From Fermentimonas sp. (lineage in GTDB: Bacteria > Bacteroidota > Bacteroidia > Bacteroidales > Dysgonomonadaceae): DNA of 49,275 bases. Made by a program: the position numbers and the translations under genes. Under the pieces are notes generated by a model that saw only the letters and a program-made list of their open reading frames with translations, had not been told where the DNA came from and did no database searches. Shown here in pieces: positions 15,601 through 24,365 of the stretch. The first letter of the stretch is position 1. Each line of letters starts with the position of its first letter. The stretch is taken from assembly GCA_028683355.1 (NCBI GenBank), contig JAQUIZ010000003.1, positions 1 through 49,275 of the forward strand, in the 5' to 3' direction.

Positions 15601-16382
15601 CTTGGGATTCTTTTTTATATTTTTCGATGGGTTCACTTTTATTGTGGGGTATCAGTGATATTAGTGCCTATATAAGTAGAGAAAAAATTACTCCTCTGAT
15701 ATTTAGAGCAGGAGGACTGATTTTATTTGGTCTTTTTATAGCCGGACTATGGATTTCTCTGGAACGCCCACCATTGCGCACTATGGGTGAAACCCGACTA
15801 TGGTATTCGTTCTTCCTCCCTTTGGCGGGACTTCTGACTTACATGAGATGGGATTATAAATGGATACTGCCTTTCACAACTCTTCTTTCTGCAGTCTTTA
15901 TCATAATAAATATTGCAAATCCTGACATACACAATAAAGCTCTAATGCCAGCACTACAGAGTCCATGGTTTGCACCACATGTTATAATTTATATGTTCTC
16001 TTACGCATTATTAGGGGCAGTAACACTGGTTGCTATTTACTATCTGGTGAAGGGAGAAAAGTTGAAAAACACCTCCAAAATTATGATAATGGCAGACAAT
16101 ATGGTATACGCAGGAATTGCATGTGTTACCTTGGGAATGCTTATGGGTGCCTTATGGGCAAAAGAGGCCTGGGGACATTACTGGAGCTGGGATCCAAAAG
16201 AAACATGGGCAGCAGCCACTTGGCTGGGTTACCTGATATATATTCATTACCGCCTTAAAAAAAGATCCTCCAACAAAACATCTATGATAATTCTGATAAT
16301 CGCTTTTATTCTTCTTCAGATTTGCTGGTATGGAGTCAATTACCTCCCTTCGGCACAACAAAGTATACATACATATACCTGA
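15597..16382 (+). CDS. ccsA: Cytochrome c biogenesis protein CcsA/ResC
   Basis: The 261-residue, multi-span membrane protein carries the heme-handling WWD signature WGHYWSWDPKETWAAATW (about residues 194-211) that defines CcsA/CcmC/CcmF proteins. It also has flanking histidines (APHVIIYMF upstream, YLIYIHY downstream) for heme ligation. With ResB it forms the system II heme exporter and synthase. The start codon overlaps the resB stop (ATGA), which indicates translational coupling. It is the last gene of the nrf operon. Some Bacteroidota carry resB and ccsA as one fused gene; here they are separate. Confidence 0.92.
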   Translation: MTWDSFLYFSMGSLLLWGISDISAYISREKITPLIFRAGGLILFGLFIAGLWISLERPPLRTMGETRLWYSFFLPLAGLLTYMRWDYKWILPFTTLLSAVFIIINIANPDIHNKALMPALQSPWFAPHVIIYMFSYALLGAVTLVAIYYLVKGEKLKNTSKIMIMADNMVYAGIACVTLGMLMGALWAKEAWGHYWSWDPKETWAAATWLGYLIYIHYRLKKRSSNKTSMIILIIAFILLQICWYGVNYLPSAQQSIHTYT

Positions 16383-16398
16383 AAGTCTACACACTTTC
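16381..16398 (+). terminator. Weak stem-loop at the end of the nrf operon
   Basis: GAAAGT (16381-16386) pairs with ACTTTC (16393-16398) around a 6-base loop, followed by TTTCTTAAC. The stem overlaps the ccsA stop codon. It is short and AT-rich, so termination here is only a possibility. The remaining spacer to glnN holds two AGGGTA direct repeats 30 bases apart (16437 and 16467) without an evident role. Confidence 0.3.
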
Positions 16399-16487
16399 TT
16401 TCTTAACAAAACCGTTAAAACTTTTCTAATTTAAAAAGGGTACTATTCTTTTAGGCTATAAATAGAGGGTATCAAATTCAAAATGAT

Positions 16488-16495
16488 TAATTTTG
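16488..16495 (+). promoter_or_regulatory. Bacteroidota -7 box for glnN
   Basis: TAATTTTG matches TAnnTTTG and ends 45 bases before the ATG at 16541. No TTTG at the usual -33 distance was seen, so an activator could be involved. Confidence 0.5.
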
Positions 16496-16540
16496 CGTAG
16501 AAAAAATGGTCATCTGACACCCATATAAATTGATAAAACT

Positions 16541-18736
16541 ATGTCAATATTACGTTTCAAAGCAGTAGAAGAAGCATCTAAAAGAGAACCTGTAGAAGTT
16601 ACAACTCCCAAACAATTACCATCAGAGTATTTTGGCAAATACGTGTTTAACAGAGCTCAAATGTCGAAATATCTCTCAAAAGAGACTATGAAAACAGTTC
16701 TTGATGCGATTGACCAGGGTAAAACACTTCATCGTGAAATAGCAGATCATGTTGCAGCCGGCATGAAGATGTGGGCTATAGAAATGGGCGCAACACATTA
16801 TACACACTGGTTTCAACCTTTAACAGAAGGTACTGCAGAGAAACACGACTCATTTATAGATTATGTAAGTGGCCCGGGTGGTGGAATTATTGAACGTTTT
16901 TCAGGCAAACTTCTGGCTCAGCAGGAACCGGATGCCTCAAGCTTCCCCAGCGGAGGAATAAGAAACACTTTTGAAGCGAGAGGTTATACAGCCTGGGATC
17001 CGTCTTCACCGGCATTTATAATAGACGATACACTTTGTATACCTACTGTGTTTATTTCTTATACAGGAGAAGCGCTCGACTATAAAACACCATTACTTAA
17101 AGCACTTTCTGCGGTAGACAAAGCATCAGTGGAAGTATGTAAACTATTCTATCCTGAAGTAAAGAAGGTCTATTCATTCCTTGGATGGGAACAGGAGTAT
17201 TTCCTTGTAGATCAGGCTCTTTATGCGGCAAGGCCTGATTTAAGTCTGACCGATCGTACACTTATGGGACATGAAAGCGCAAAAAACCAGCAACTTGAAG
17301 ATCATTACTTTGGCGCAATTCCCCCCAGAGTAACATCTTTTATGCAGGAGGTTGAGTTTGAAGCATATAAATATGGTATTCCTCTGAAAACCCGCCATAA
17401 TGAGGTAGCACCCAATCAGTTTGAAATTGCACCCATATTTGGTGAAACTAATCTGGCAGTTGATCAGAATCTTCTGATTATGTCACTTATGCATAAGATC
17501 GCTGCAAAACATAAGTTTAAATTACTGTTGCACGAAAAACCATTTGCAGGAGTTAACGGATCAGGAAAGCATAATAACTGGTCACTTTGCACAGATACCG
17601 GGATAGGATTATTTACACCTGGTAAAACAGCAAACGAGAATCTGCTTTTTGTCTCTTTTCTCGTCAATACCCTTTTAGCTGTACACAAGCATAATGGATT
17701 ACTCAAAGCATCTATCATGTCGGCCACTAATGCACACCGACTTGGAGCAAATGAGGCACCTCCGGCAATTATTTCTGTTTTCCTTGGCAAGCAGATCTCA
17801 GCTGTTCTTGATAAAATCGAACATAGCTCTGAAGATGACGACATCACAGTAGACGAGTTAAGAAAGATGAAACTAGGTATAGCACACATACCTGAGGTAT
17901 TGGTTGATAATACAGACAGAAACCGCACATCACCGTTCGCTTTCACAGGCAACCGATTTGAATTCAGAGCTGTTGGCTCATCTGCCAATTGCTCGTCAGC
18001 CATGATTGCCCTGAATTCAGTTGTAGCAGCTCAATTAATCGATTTTAAAAATGAAATCGATATAAAGATGAAAAAGGGTATGAAAAAGGAGCAGGCTATA
18101 TTCGACACTCTTCGGGTATTTATTAAAGAATCCAAGCCAATCCGTTTTGAGGGTAATGGTTACAGCGATGAATGGAGAGAAGAAGCCAAAATACGAGGGC
18201 TCAACTGCGAAACCAGCACTCCTTTAGTCTACGATGCTTACACTTCTGAGAAAACAGTTGAAATGTTTGAAAACATTGGTGTATTAAATGAAAAAGAACT
18301 TCATGCACGAAATGAGGTGAAGTGGGAAACATACACAAAGAAGATTCAGATTGAAGCCCGTGTACTTGGAGATCTATGTATGAATCATATAATCCCGGTG
18401 GCTACTGAATATCAGTCGGTGCTTCTTGATAATCTTTATAAAATGAGAGTAGTCTTTGATAAAGAAAAAGCCGATAAGTTATCCAGGGAAGATGCAGCAC
18501 TTATTGAAGAAATAGCCGATCATATTTCCGCAATAAAGACCAATGTAGATGATATGGTTGAAGCACGGAAATCGGCAAACAAACTGGAAGATGCAAGAGA
18601 AAAAGCAATAGCTTACCATGATACTGTAAACATATATTTCAATGTTATCAGATATCATGTTGATAAGCTTGAGCTGATTGTTGACAATCAGATGTGGACC
18701 CTACCCAAGTACAGGGAACTTCTGTTTATCAGTTAA
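16541..18736 (+). CDS. glnN: Glutamine synthetase type III
   Basis: The 731-residue length is that of GSIII, not GSI (about 470) or GSII. The GSIII-specific N-terminus (PSEYFGKYVFNRAQM) is present, followed by SFPSGGIRNTFEARGYTAWD, the active-site text FLGWEQEYFLVD, the ammonium/ATP region TRHNEVAPNQFEIAP, GVNGSGKHNNWSL, and the C-terminal catalytic NRTSPFAFTGNRFEFRAVG. It condenses glutamate and ammonium with ATP to glutamine in the cytosol. Its position directly after the nrf operon places ammonium assimilation next to ammonium production, although it has its own promoter box. The stop lies 2 bases from the stop of the convergent manC, leaving no room for a terminator between them. Confidence 0.96.
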   Translation: MSILRFKAVEEASKREPVEVTTPKQLPSEYFGKYVFNRAQMSKYLSKETMKTVLDAIDQGKTLHREIADHVAAGMKMWAIEMGATHYTHWFQPLTEGTAEKHDSFIDYVSGPGGGIIERFSGKLLAQQEPDASSFPSGGIRNTFEARGYTAWDPSSPAFIIDDTLCIPTVFISYTGEALDYKTPLLKALSAVDKASVEVCKLFYPEVKKVYSFLGWEQEYFLVDQALYAARPDLSLTDRTLMGHESAKNQQLEDHYFGAIPPRVTSFMQEVEFEAYKYGIPLKTRHNEVAPNQFEIAPIFGETNLAVDQNLLIMSLMHKIAAKHKFKLLLHEKPFAGVNGSGKHNNWSLCTDTGIGLFTPGKTANENLLFVSFLVNTLLAVHKHNGLLKASIMSATNAHRLGANEAPPAIISVFLGKQISAVLDKIEHSSEDDDITVDELRKMKLGIAHIPEVLVDNTDRNRTSPFAFTGNRFEFRAVGSSANCSSAMIALNSVVAAQLIDFKNEIDIKMKKGMKKEQAIFDTLRVFIKESKPIRFEGNGYSDEWREEAKIRGLNCETSTPLVYDAYTSEKTVEMFENIGVLNEKELHARNEVKWETYTKKIQIEARVLGDLCMNHIIPVATEYQSVLLDNLYKMRVVFDKEKADKLSREDAALIEEIADHISAIKTNVDDMVEARKSANKLEDAREKAIAYHDTVNIYFNVIRYHVDKLELIVDNQMWTLPKYRELLFIS

Positions 18737-18738
18737 GA

Positions 18739-19824
18739 TTAAACATATTCATCACCGTAACGGAATTTAACGTCTGTCACGAAATGTTTTATTCGCTGTT
18801 CTTCGCTTTTTTTACAAATCAGAAGAACATTATCTGATTCTGCAACTATATAGTCGTCAAGACCCTGAAGTACAACCAGCTTGTCTTCATTCATTGCTAC
18901 GATATTATCGCTGCTTTCAATAAACAGTGTCTTGCAATTCAGATTTGCATTGTTGCTGTCATCACGTTCAGAAACTTCGTGCAGTGCACCCCATGTTCCA
19001 AGGTCACTCCATCCGAAATTGGAGATGTTTACATAAACATTATCAGCCTTTTCCATTACACCATAGTCAATTGATACATTGGGACAAAACGGAAAACTGG
19101 TATCGATAAACTCTTTCTCGGCAGGTGTATTGAACAGATCTTTCCCTTCAGAGAACCTCTGACTTATGTCCGGTAAATGAACACTGAAAGCATCCATTAT
19201 ACTGTTGACATTCCATAGGAATATACCCGAGTTCCATACAAACTCACCACTTTCCACGAATTTGGTAGCAAGTTCAATATTTGGCTTTTCAGTAAAAGCT
19301 TTCACCTTGTGGATTCCGTCTTTCTCTTTCTCATTAACTTGAATGTAACCATATCCGGTTTCAGGGCGACTGGGAGTGATGCCTAAAGTAAGCAGAACCG
19401 GATTATCGTTAACAAACTCCAGCCCCTTTAACATATCAATCTCAAACTGATCTTCTTTCATAATAAGATGATCCGAAGGTGCTACAATTATATTAGCATC
19501 AGGATTTATAGCTTTTATCCTGAATGCAGCAAAAGCAATTGCCGGGGCAGTATTTCTTCTCATCGGTTCCAGAAGGAGCTGATTATCTTTAATTTCAGGC
19601 AACTGTCTTTTTGTCATTTCGGAATACGCATCATTAGTTACTATGAAAATATTCTCAGCCGGAACGACCTTTTTAAAACGATCGTAGGTTGATTGTAACA
19701 GAGACCGTCCTGTTCCAAAAAAATCAAGAAATTGTTTAGGTTTATTTTCCTTGCTAAAAGGCCAGAAACGGCTCCCTACACCACCGCTCATTATTACACA
19801 ATAGTTATTTTTATTGTTTCTCAT
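18739..19824 (-). CDS. manC: Mannose-1-phosphate guanylyltransferase
   Basis: The 361-residue protein begins with the nucleotidyltransferase loop MSGGVGSRFWPFSKENKPKQ, where the signature GSRFWP and KPKQF define GDP-mannose pyrophosphorylases. Further family text is FIVTNDAY, APAIAFAAF, IVAPSDHL, TEKPN and WNSGIFLWN. It makes GDP-mannose from mannose-1-phosphate and GTP in the cytosol, for polysaccharide and glycoprotein synthesis. It has only the short form and lacks the C-terminal phosphomannose isomerase domain of bifunctional ManC/AlgA. It is monocistronic and lies apart from any capsule cluster. The 211-base spacer between its start and the tRNA is AT-rich, with no matching promoter box on the minus strand. 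Confidence 0.92.
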   Translation of the reverse strand: MRNNKNNYCVIMSGGVGSRFWPFSKENKPKQFLDFFGTGRSLLQSTYDRFKKVVPAENIFIVTNDAYSEMTKRQLPEIKDNQLLLEPMRRNTAPAIAFAAFRIKAINPDANIIVAPSDHLIMKEDQFEIDMLKGLEFVNDNPVLLTLGITPSRPETGYGYIQVNEKEKDGIHKVKAFTEKPNIELATKFVESGEFVWNSGIFLWNVNSIMDAFSVHLPDISQRFSEGKDLFNTPAEKEFIDTSFPFCPNVSIDYGVMEKADNVYVNISNFGWSDLGTWGALHEVSERDDSNNANLNCKTLFIESSDNIVAMNEDKLVVLQGLDDYIVAESDNVLLICKKSEEQRIKHFVTDVKFRYGDEYV

Positions 19825-20016
19825 TACTAAGATTATATATGTTTATTAAATTGCAAATTCATTTGGGTTATAAGTCAATCAATTAACAAAACAGTATATT
19901 CACAAATAACACTTTTAGTATCTTTTTGTTTTTAATAAATGACTTTTCACCCTTAAAGATACAAAATAAAAATGAAAAATTAGTTGCGTAACAGCATTAA
20001 TTAATGAAAATATTAG

Positions 20017-20024
20017 TACTTTTG
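20017..20024 (+). promoter_or_regulatory. -7 box for tRNA-Leu
   Basis: TACTTTTG matches TAnnTTTG and ends 11 bases before the first base of the tRNA, a fitting place for a stable-RNA promoter. No -33 match was found. Confidence 0.6.
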
Positions 20025-20035
20025 CATTCGCATTT

Positions 20036-20119
20036 GCCCAGATGGCGGAATTGGTAGACGCGTTGGTCTCAAACACCAATGGATGCAAGTCCTTGTCGGT
20101 TCGATCCCGACTCTGGGTA
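20036..20119 (+). tRNA. tRNA-Leu (anticodon CAA)
   Basis: The 84-base type II tRNA has an acceptor stem GCCCAGA/TCTGGGT (first pair G-U), a D arm in GCGGAATTGGTAGACGC, and an anticodon arm TTGGT/ACCAA around CTCAAAC, giving anticodon CAA for UUG codons. It has a long variable arm typical of leucine and a T arm GTCGG/CCGAC with TTCGATC. The 3' CCA is not encoded, so it must be added. A stem-loop terminator follows within 10 bases. Confidence 0.96.
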
Positions 20120-20124
20120 CTTAC

Positions 20125-20155
20125 AACCCTGATTATCGAATGATGATCAGGGTTT
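20125..20155 (+). terminator. Intrinsic terminator after tRNA-Leu
   Basis: AACCCTGAT (20125-20133) pairs perfectly with ATCAGGGTT (20146-20154), a 9-base stem around a 12-base loop, followed by TAATATTTAA. It also lies 16 bases before the stop of the convergent ABC-F gene and may serve both. Confidence 0.75.
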
Positions 20156-20170
20156 AATATTTAACCTTAG

Positions 20171-21805
20171 TTATTTCCTTTCAATCTCCCTTAGACTCTC
20201 CATCTTCTTTTTGGCCAGGAACCCGTAAATATCCTCAAGGTGCTCAGTGACTTTTTGATTGCCGAATTCGTACACCTTTTTCACCAAACCGTTCAGAAAA
20301 TCACGATCGTGAGAAACGACAATAAGTGTACCGTCAAAATCTATCAATGCCTGTTTCAGGATATCTTTTGTTTTGAGGTCAAGGTGGTTGGTCGGTTCAT
20401 CAAGAATAAGCAGGTTAACCGGCTCAAGCAATAACTTTATCATTGCCAGGCGTGTCCGCTCACCCCCTGAGAGGACCTTCACCTTCTTGTCGACATCTTC
20501 CCGTCCGAACATGAATGCACCTAATATATCCCGTATTTTCGAGCGAATATCACCTACAGCAATATCATCGATGGTTTGGAATACTGTCAATTCCTCGTCC
20601 AGAAGCGAAGCCTGGTTTTGTGCAAAATAACCGATTTTCACATTATGACCCAACTGTAAATTTCCGCCGAAGCCGGTTTCGCCCATAATACATTTTACAA
20701 GAGTAGATTTACCTTCTCCGTTACGACCAACGAAAGCTACCTTTTCACCACGCTCGATGGTAAAATCCACCCCGTTGAAAATCAGCTTTTCATCGTAAGA
20801 TTTGCTTAAGTTTTCGGCAATGACAGGGTAATTCCCTGAACGAGGAGCCGGTGGAAATCGTAGTTTAAGTGCCGATGTATCTATTTCGTCAACTTCTACC
20901 AAATCCAGTTTTTCCAGCATTTTTACCCGCGACTGCACTTGCAATGTTTTGGAATAGGTGCCTTTAAACCTTTCAATAAACTCTTTGGTTTCAGCAATCA
21001 TTTTCTGCTGGTCGTCGTACTGTTTTTGCTGTTGTTCGCGGCGCTCTTTCCGTAGCTCCAGATAGTGCGTGTAGGAAGCTTTGTAATCGTAAATACGCCC
21101 CATGGTCACTTCGATAGTGCGGTTAGTAATGTTGTCCACAAATGCTCGGTCGTGCGAAATTACAACTACTGCTTTAGCGCTGTTTACAAGAAAATTCTCG
21201 AACCATTCGACTGAGTCGATATCAAGGTGATTAGTAGGTTCATCGAGCAATATAAGATCCGGATCCTGAAGAAGGATTTTTGCCAATTCGATACGCATAC
21301 GCCATCCACCACTGAATTCCGATGTCATACGGTTGAAATCACTTCGCGTGAATCCCAGCCCTATCAGCATCTTTTCCACAGCTGCATCATAGTTGATCTC
21401 TTCGATGCCGTAAAACTTCTCGCTTAACGCAGAAACCAGCTCAATGAGTTGCATATACTCGTCCGAATCATAGTCGGTACGTGTCGTAAGTTCATTATTA
21501 ACACGTTCAATCTCTTTCTCTAATTCCTGAACACGTGAAAAAGCACGTGCAGTTTCCTCAAAAACGGTGCAGTCGTCTTCTGTCATCAGGTGTTGCGGAA
21601 GATAAGCAATCGAGAAATCTTTGGGTATGGAAACCCTTCCTCTCGTCGGCTCCCTCAATCCGGCCAGAATTTTCAGTAAAGTAGATTTCCCAGCTCCGTT
21701 TTTACCCATCAGGGCAACACGATCCTTGGGGTTTATTGCAAAAGAAATATCCGAGAACAGGGTGGTTCCCCCGAACTCTACAGCTAACCCGTCAACCAAC
21801 AACAT
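20171..21805 (-). CDS. ABC-F family ATPase (ribosome-associated type)
   Basis: The 544-residue soluble protein has two ABC cassettes and no membrane domain. The first has Walker A GKNGAGKST, signature FSGGWRMR and LLDEPTNHLD. The second has GRNGEGKST, LSGGERTR and LILDEPTNHLD. Between them is a charged coiled-coil linker (about residues 240-310, ELRKERREQQQKQYDDQQK) of the P-site tRNA interaction motif type. ABC-F proteins bind the ribosomal E site and relieve stalling, and some protect against antibiotics. The length and lack of a long C-terminal extension suggest a housekeeping EttA/Uup/YbiT-like member rather than a resistance type, but this is not proven. Confidence 0.9.
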   Translation of the reverse strand: MLLVDGLAVEFGGTTLFSDISFAINPKDRVALMGKNGAGKSTLLKILAGLREPTRGRVSIPKDFSIAYLPQHLMTEDDCTVFEETARAFSRVQELEKEIERVNNELTTRTDYDSDEYMQLIELVSALSEKFYGIEEINYDAAVEKMLIGLGFTRSDFNRMTSEFSGGWRMRIELAKILLQDPDLILLDEPTNHLDIDSVEWFENFLVNSAKAVVVISHDRAFVDNITNRTIEVTMGRIYDYKASYTHYLELRKERREQQQKQYDDQQKMIAETKEFIERFKGTYSKTLQVQSRVKMLEKLDLVEVDEIDTSALKLRFPPAPRSGNYPVIAENLSKSYDEKLIFNGVDFTIERGEKVAFVGRNGEGKSTLVKCIMGETGFGGNLQLGHNVKIGYFAQNQASLLDEELTVFQTIDDIAVGDIRSKIRDILGAFMFGREDVDKKVKVLSGGERTRLAMIKLLLEPVNLLILDEPTNHLDLKTKDILKQALIDFDGTLIVVSHDRDFLNGLVKKVYEFGNQKVTEHLEDIYGFLAKKKMESLREIERK

Positions 21806-21828
21806 ATCTTATTTTATTTTTCAGGGTG

Positions 21829-21836
21829 CAAAGATA
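21829..21836 (-). promoter_or_regulatory. Bacteroidota -7 box for the ABC-F gene
   Basis: On the minus strand this reads TATCTTTG, matching TAnnTTTG, 23 bases upstream of the start at 21805. No -33 match is present at the usual distance. Confidence 0.55.
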
Positions 21837-21921
21837 CGTTTTGAAAACGATTTGAGAAAATGAGAAAATGACAAAAAGACATCAATATACTTCACTAAAA
21901 CATTTCACTTAGACAGACCTT

Positions 21922-21994
21922 ACTTAGTCCTAACATACTTCTAATTTATATAAGCTATGTTAGGAGTTTGTTAGGAGTTTGTTAGAACTTAGTC
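21922..21994. repeat. Compound direct and inverted repeat in the ABC-F/GH3 spacer
   Basis: The 347-base spacer 21806-22152 has no gene but holds a nested repeat. An 8-base direct repeat ACTTAGTC flanks it (21922-21929 and 21987-21994). Inside the left copy is CTAACA (21930) and near the right copy TGTTAG (21980), an inverted pair. TCCTAACATA (21928-21937) is inverted perfectly at 21956-21965, and GTTAGGAGTTT is repeated in tandem at 21959 and 21970. The meaning is unknown; it could be a regulatory array or a very small degenerate element. Confidence 0.55.
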
Positions 21995-22119
21995 ATGGCT
22001 AAATAAGAACAAAATTCAGTAAAAAATCGTCTTTTAATATCAGATAAACAATCAGTAATTGGTATAAAATAAATAAGATGATTTATTAAATTGAATAAAA
22101 CTTTAATATTTGCATTTGT

Positions 22120-22137
22120 GTTTATTTGATAATAAAC
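22120..22137. promoter_or_regulatory. Palindrome upstream of the GH3 gene, possible operator
   Basis: GTTTATT (22120-22126) and AATAAAC (22131-22137) are perfect inverted arms around TGAT, ending 15 bases before the GH3 start. A second, looser TTTATT/AATAAA pair lies at 22082-22099. An AT-rich paired site near a glycosidase gene next to a ROK repressor gene is suggestive only. Confidence 0.35.
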
Positions 22138-22152
22138 TTCAATATTTAAGGT

Positions 22153-24201
22153 ATGAAACTTATAAATATTTTAACTGTACTCATTATTATCACAACACCT
22201 TTTACAGGTTGCGTCATGAAAGGTAAAAACGATCAAAAAGATCTTGGCTATCGCTCGGCAAATATTTTAGAAGTGGAGGGCCTTAAATTTAAAGACTTGA
22301 ATGAGAATGGCCTACTGGACCAATATGAGGACTGGAGACTACCCACTGCAGAGAGGGCAAAAAACTTATTAAGTATGATGACCATTGAAGAGAAGGCCGG
22401 AATGCTTTTAATTGCTGATATACGCATGGGTGGCGAAGCAAATATGATTTCTGCATTAGGAATAGATACAGGAGAAACACCGGTAATTACTACCGACTTC
22501 AACGAAGAGGATATCGTTTCGGTGCTGAATCAGTTTACAGGAGAGGAACTTAAACACCCTGTTATGAATGCTGTGGGTACAACTAAGGGTATTAAGAATT
22601 TTAAATTACGTCATTATATCTTTCGCACAAATGCTTCAGCTGACTCGATCGCAAAATGGGCAAACAAAGTGCAGGAACTGGCTGAGAGTGACAGGCTAGG
22701 GATTCCTGTTTTATTTGCATCAAACCCCCGTAATCATATAAGCGGAGCAACACTTGGTACCACTCAGGTAGTATCGGAAGTTTTTTCACAATGGCCAACA
22801 GAACTTGGACTGGCTGCTATGGATGACCCGGAAATGGTTAGGCATTTTGCTGAAATTGCACGCCAGGAATGGCTAGCAGTTGGAATCCGTAAGGGATATA
22901 TGTATATGGCCGACCTGGCTACAGAACCTCGCTGGCAAAGAATTGAAGGAACTTTTGGAGAGAATACTGAGAGAGCAGCGGCGATTATACGAGAGATTGT
23001 TTTGGGATTTCAGGGAGATAGTTTAAACAGTAGTTCAATAGCGCTTACTATTAAGCATTTCCCGGGAGGAGGGGCAACAGAGAATGGTTTTGACCCGCAT
23101 TACAGTTATGGCAGGAACGAAGTGTTCCCGGCAGGTATGTTTGAGAATAATCTCATTCCTTTCAAAGCCGCAATTGATGCAGGTGCAAGTGCAATTATGC
23201 CATATTATTCACTCCCAAAAGGCACTAAATATGAAGAGGTGGCATACGCATATAACAAGGGAATTTTAAGTGATCTGTTGCGAGGTGAACTTGGATTCAG
23301 AGGAATCATAAATTCTGATACCGGTCCCATCGACGCTATGCCCTGGGGTGTTGAAGATCTTTCAATAGAAGAACGTTATGCAAAAGCACTGGAAGCCGGA
23401 ACCAATATGTTTGCAGGAAATGCAGACCCTGGAATTTTGCTTAAAGCAATAAAAAGTGGAATAGTGGACATGAAGTTTGTTGATGAGTCGGTATTTCTTC
23501 TGCTTACTGAATTGTTCGATCTGGGACTGTTTGAGAATCCTTATGTAGATGAGGCAAAAGCTTCTTCGATTACAGGTTCTTATGAATTTCAAAAAATAGC
23601 AGATGAAGCTCAGAGAAAATCAATTGTGATGTTACACAATGAGAGTGACACCCTTCCAGTTGCAACTGGCACCAAAGTGTATTTTGAGATCTACTCAAAA
23701 CCATATGCTAAAAGTGTCAGAGGAGGCGGAGATGTCTATATTCCTGACAGTTACACTCATTTTGAATTTGTTGATACACCTGAGGAAGCTGAAGTTATTT
23801 TACTATGGCTTAAACCTGCAATGAGACCACTTTTTCCGGCAGATGACTCACCCCTGCAGCTTTCTCTTTCGCAATGTGCCGTGGATGTGAACTATGTAAA
23901 CAGCTTGGTTGTAAAGAAACCCACAATACTTGCCATTAACCTGAGCAATCCATTTGTAATTAACGAAATCTGGAATGAACAATCAAAGCAGAACTACCTG
24001 GGTTTGTTTGCAACGTTTGGCAATACACCTGAGGCCCTGTTGGATGTAGTTTCCGGTAAATTTAATCCTACAGGCAAACTGCCCGTCACATTACCAGTAA
24101 GCGATGAAGCTGTGACAAATAACAAAGAGGATCTGCCCGGTTATCTTGAGCCGGAAGGTTATGCACTTTTTGATTTCGGAACAGGTCTGAGCTATAACTG
24201 A
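22153..24201 (+). CDS. Glycoside hydrolase family 3 lipoprotein
   Basis: The 682-residue protein has a lipoprotein signal with the lipid-attachment Cys at residue 20 (TPFTGC). An EF-hand-like calcium loop follows, DLNENGLLDQYED (48-60), typical of Bacteroidota GH3 proteins. The (beta/alpha)8 domain then runs from MTIEEKAGML through TEPRWQRIEGTFGE (258-270) and KHFPGGG (301-307). The nucleophile position is Asp389 in GIINSDTGPIDAMPWG. The C-terminal alpha/beta sandwich continues to about 680, and the FnIII domain of many beta-glucosidases is absent. It should hydrolyse beta-linked gluco- or xylo-oligosaccharides at the cell surface or periplasm. SDT replaces the usual SDW/SDH after the nucleophile, so specificity is uncertain. 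A ROK regulator gene follows. Confidence 0.85.
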   Translation: MKLINILTVLIIITTPFTGCVMKGKNDQKDLGYRSANILEVEGLKFKDLNENGLLDQYEDWRLPTAERAKNLLSMMTIEEKAGMLLIADIRMGGEANMISALGIDTGETPVITTDFNEEDIVSVLNQFTGEELKHPVMNAVGTTKGIKNFKLRHYIFRTNASADSIAKWANKVQELAESDRLGIPVLFASNPRNHISGATLGTTQVVSEVFSQWPTELGLAAMDDPEMVRHFAEIARQEWLAVGIRKGYMYMADLATEPRWQRIEGTFGENTERAAAIIREIVLGFQGDSLNSSSIALTIKHFPGGGATENGFDPHYSYGRNEVFPAGMFENNLIPFKAAIDAGASAIMPYYSLPKGTKYEEVAYAYNKGILSDLLRGELGFRGIINSDTGPIDAMPWGVEDLSIEERYAKALEAGTNMFAGNADPGILLKAIKSGIVDMKFVDESVFLLLTELFDLGLFENPYVDEAKASSITGSYEFQKIADEAQRKSIVMLHNESDTLPVATGTKVYFEIYSKPYAKSVRGGGDVYIPDSYTHFEFVDTPEEAEVILLWLKPAMRPLFPADDSPLQLSLSQCAVDVNYVNSLVVKKPTILAINLSNPFVINEIWNEQSKQNYLGLFATFGNTPEALLDVVSGKFNPTGKLPVTLPVSDEAVTNNKEDLPGYLEPEGYALFDFGTGLSYN

Positions 24202-24242
24202 AGTTTAAATAAAAAAATTAAAGACGATTAAAGAGAATAAAA

Positions 24243-24272
24243 TTGATTAAATCAAATTATTTTGTAACTTTG
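24243..24272 (+). promoter_or_regulatory. Promoter for the ROK regulator gene
   Basis: TTG (24243-24245), a 19-base spacer and TAACTTTG (24265-24272) match the Bacteroidota -33/-7 arrangement. The start codon is 94 bases downstream, leaving a long leader that contains the perfect palindrome ATTGATCAAT (24303-24312). Confidence 0.5.
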
Positions 24273-24365
24273 GGCTTTTCATTGAATTTATTTATTATAG
24301 GGATTGATCAATAAAAATGAAACAAGAATAAACAATCTGCTATACAAGTTATTAAACAGAATATC

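Noticed and set aside
17464..18003. A 179-codon open frame on the minus strand
   Set aside because: It lies wholly inside glnN in another frame, has low-complexity serine/proline-rich text and no family signature. It is a shadow of the real gene.
20036..20170. tRNA-Leu as an integration site for a mobile element
   Set aside because: No integrase, no repeated 3' tRNA fragment and no foreign-looking genes lie nearby. The terminator is intact.
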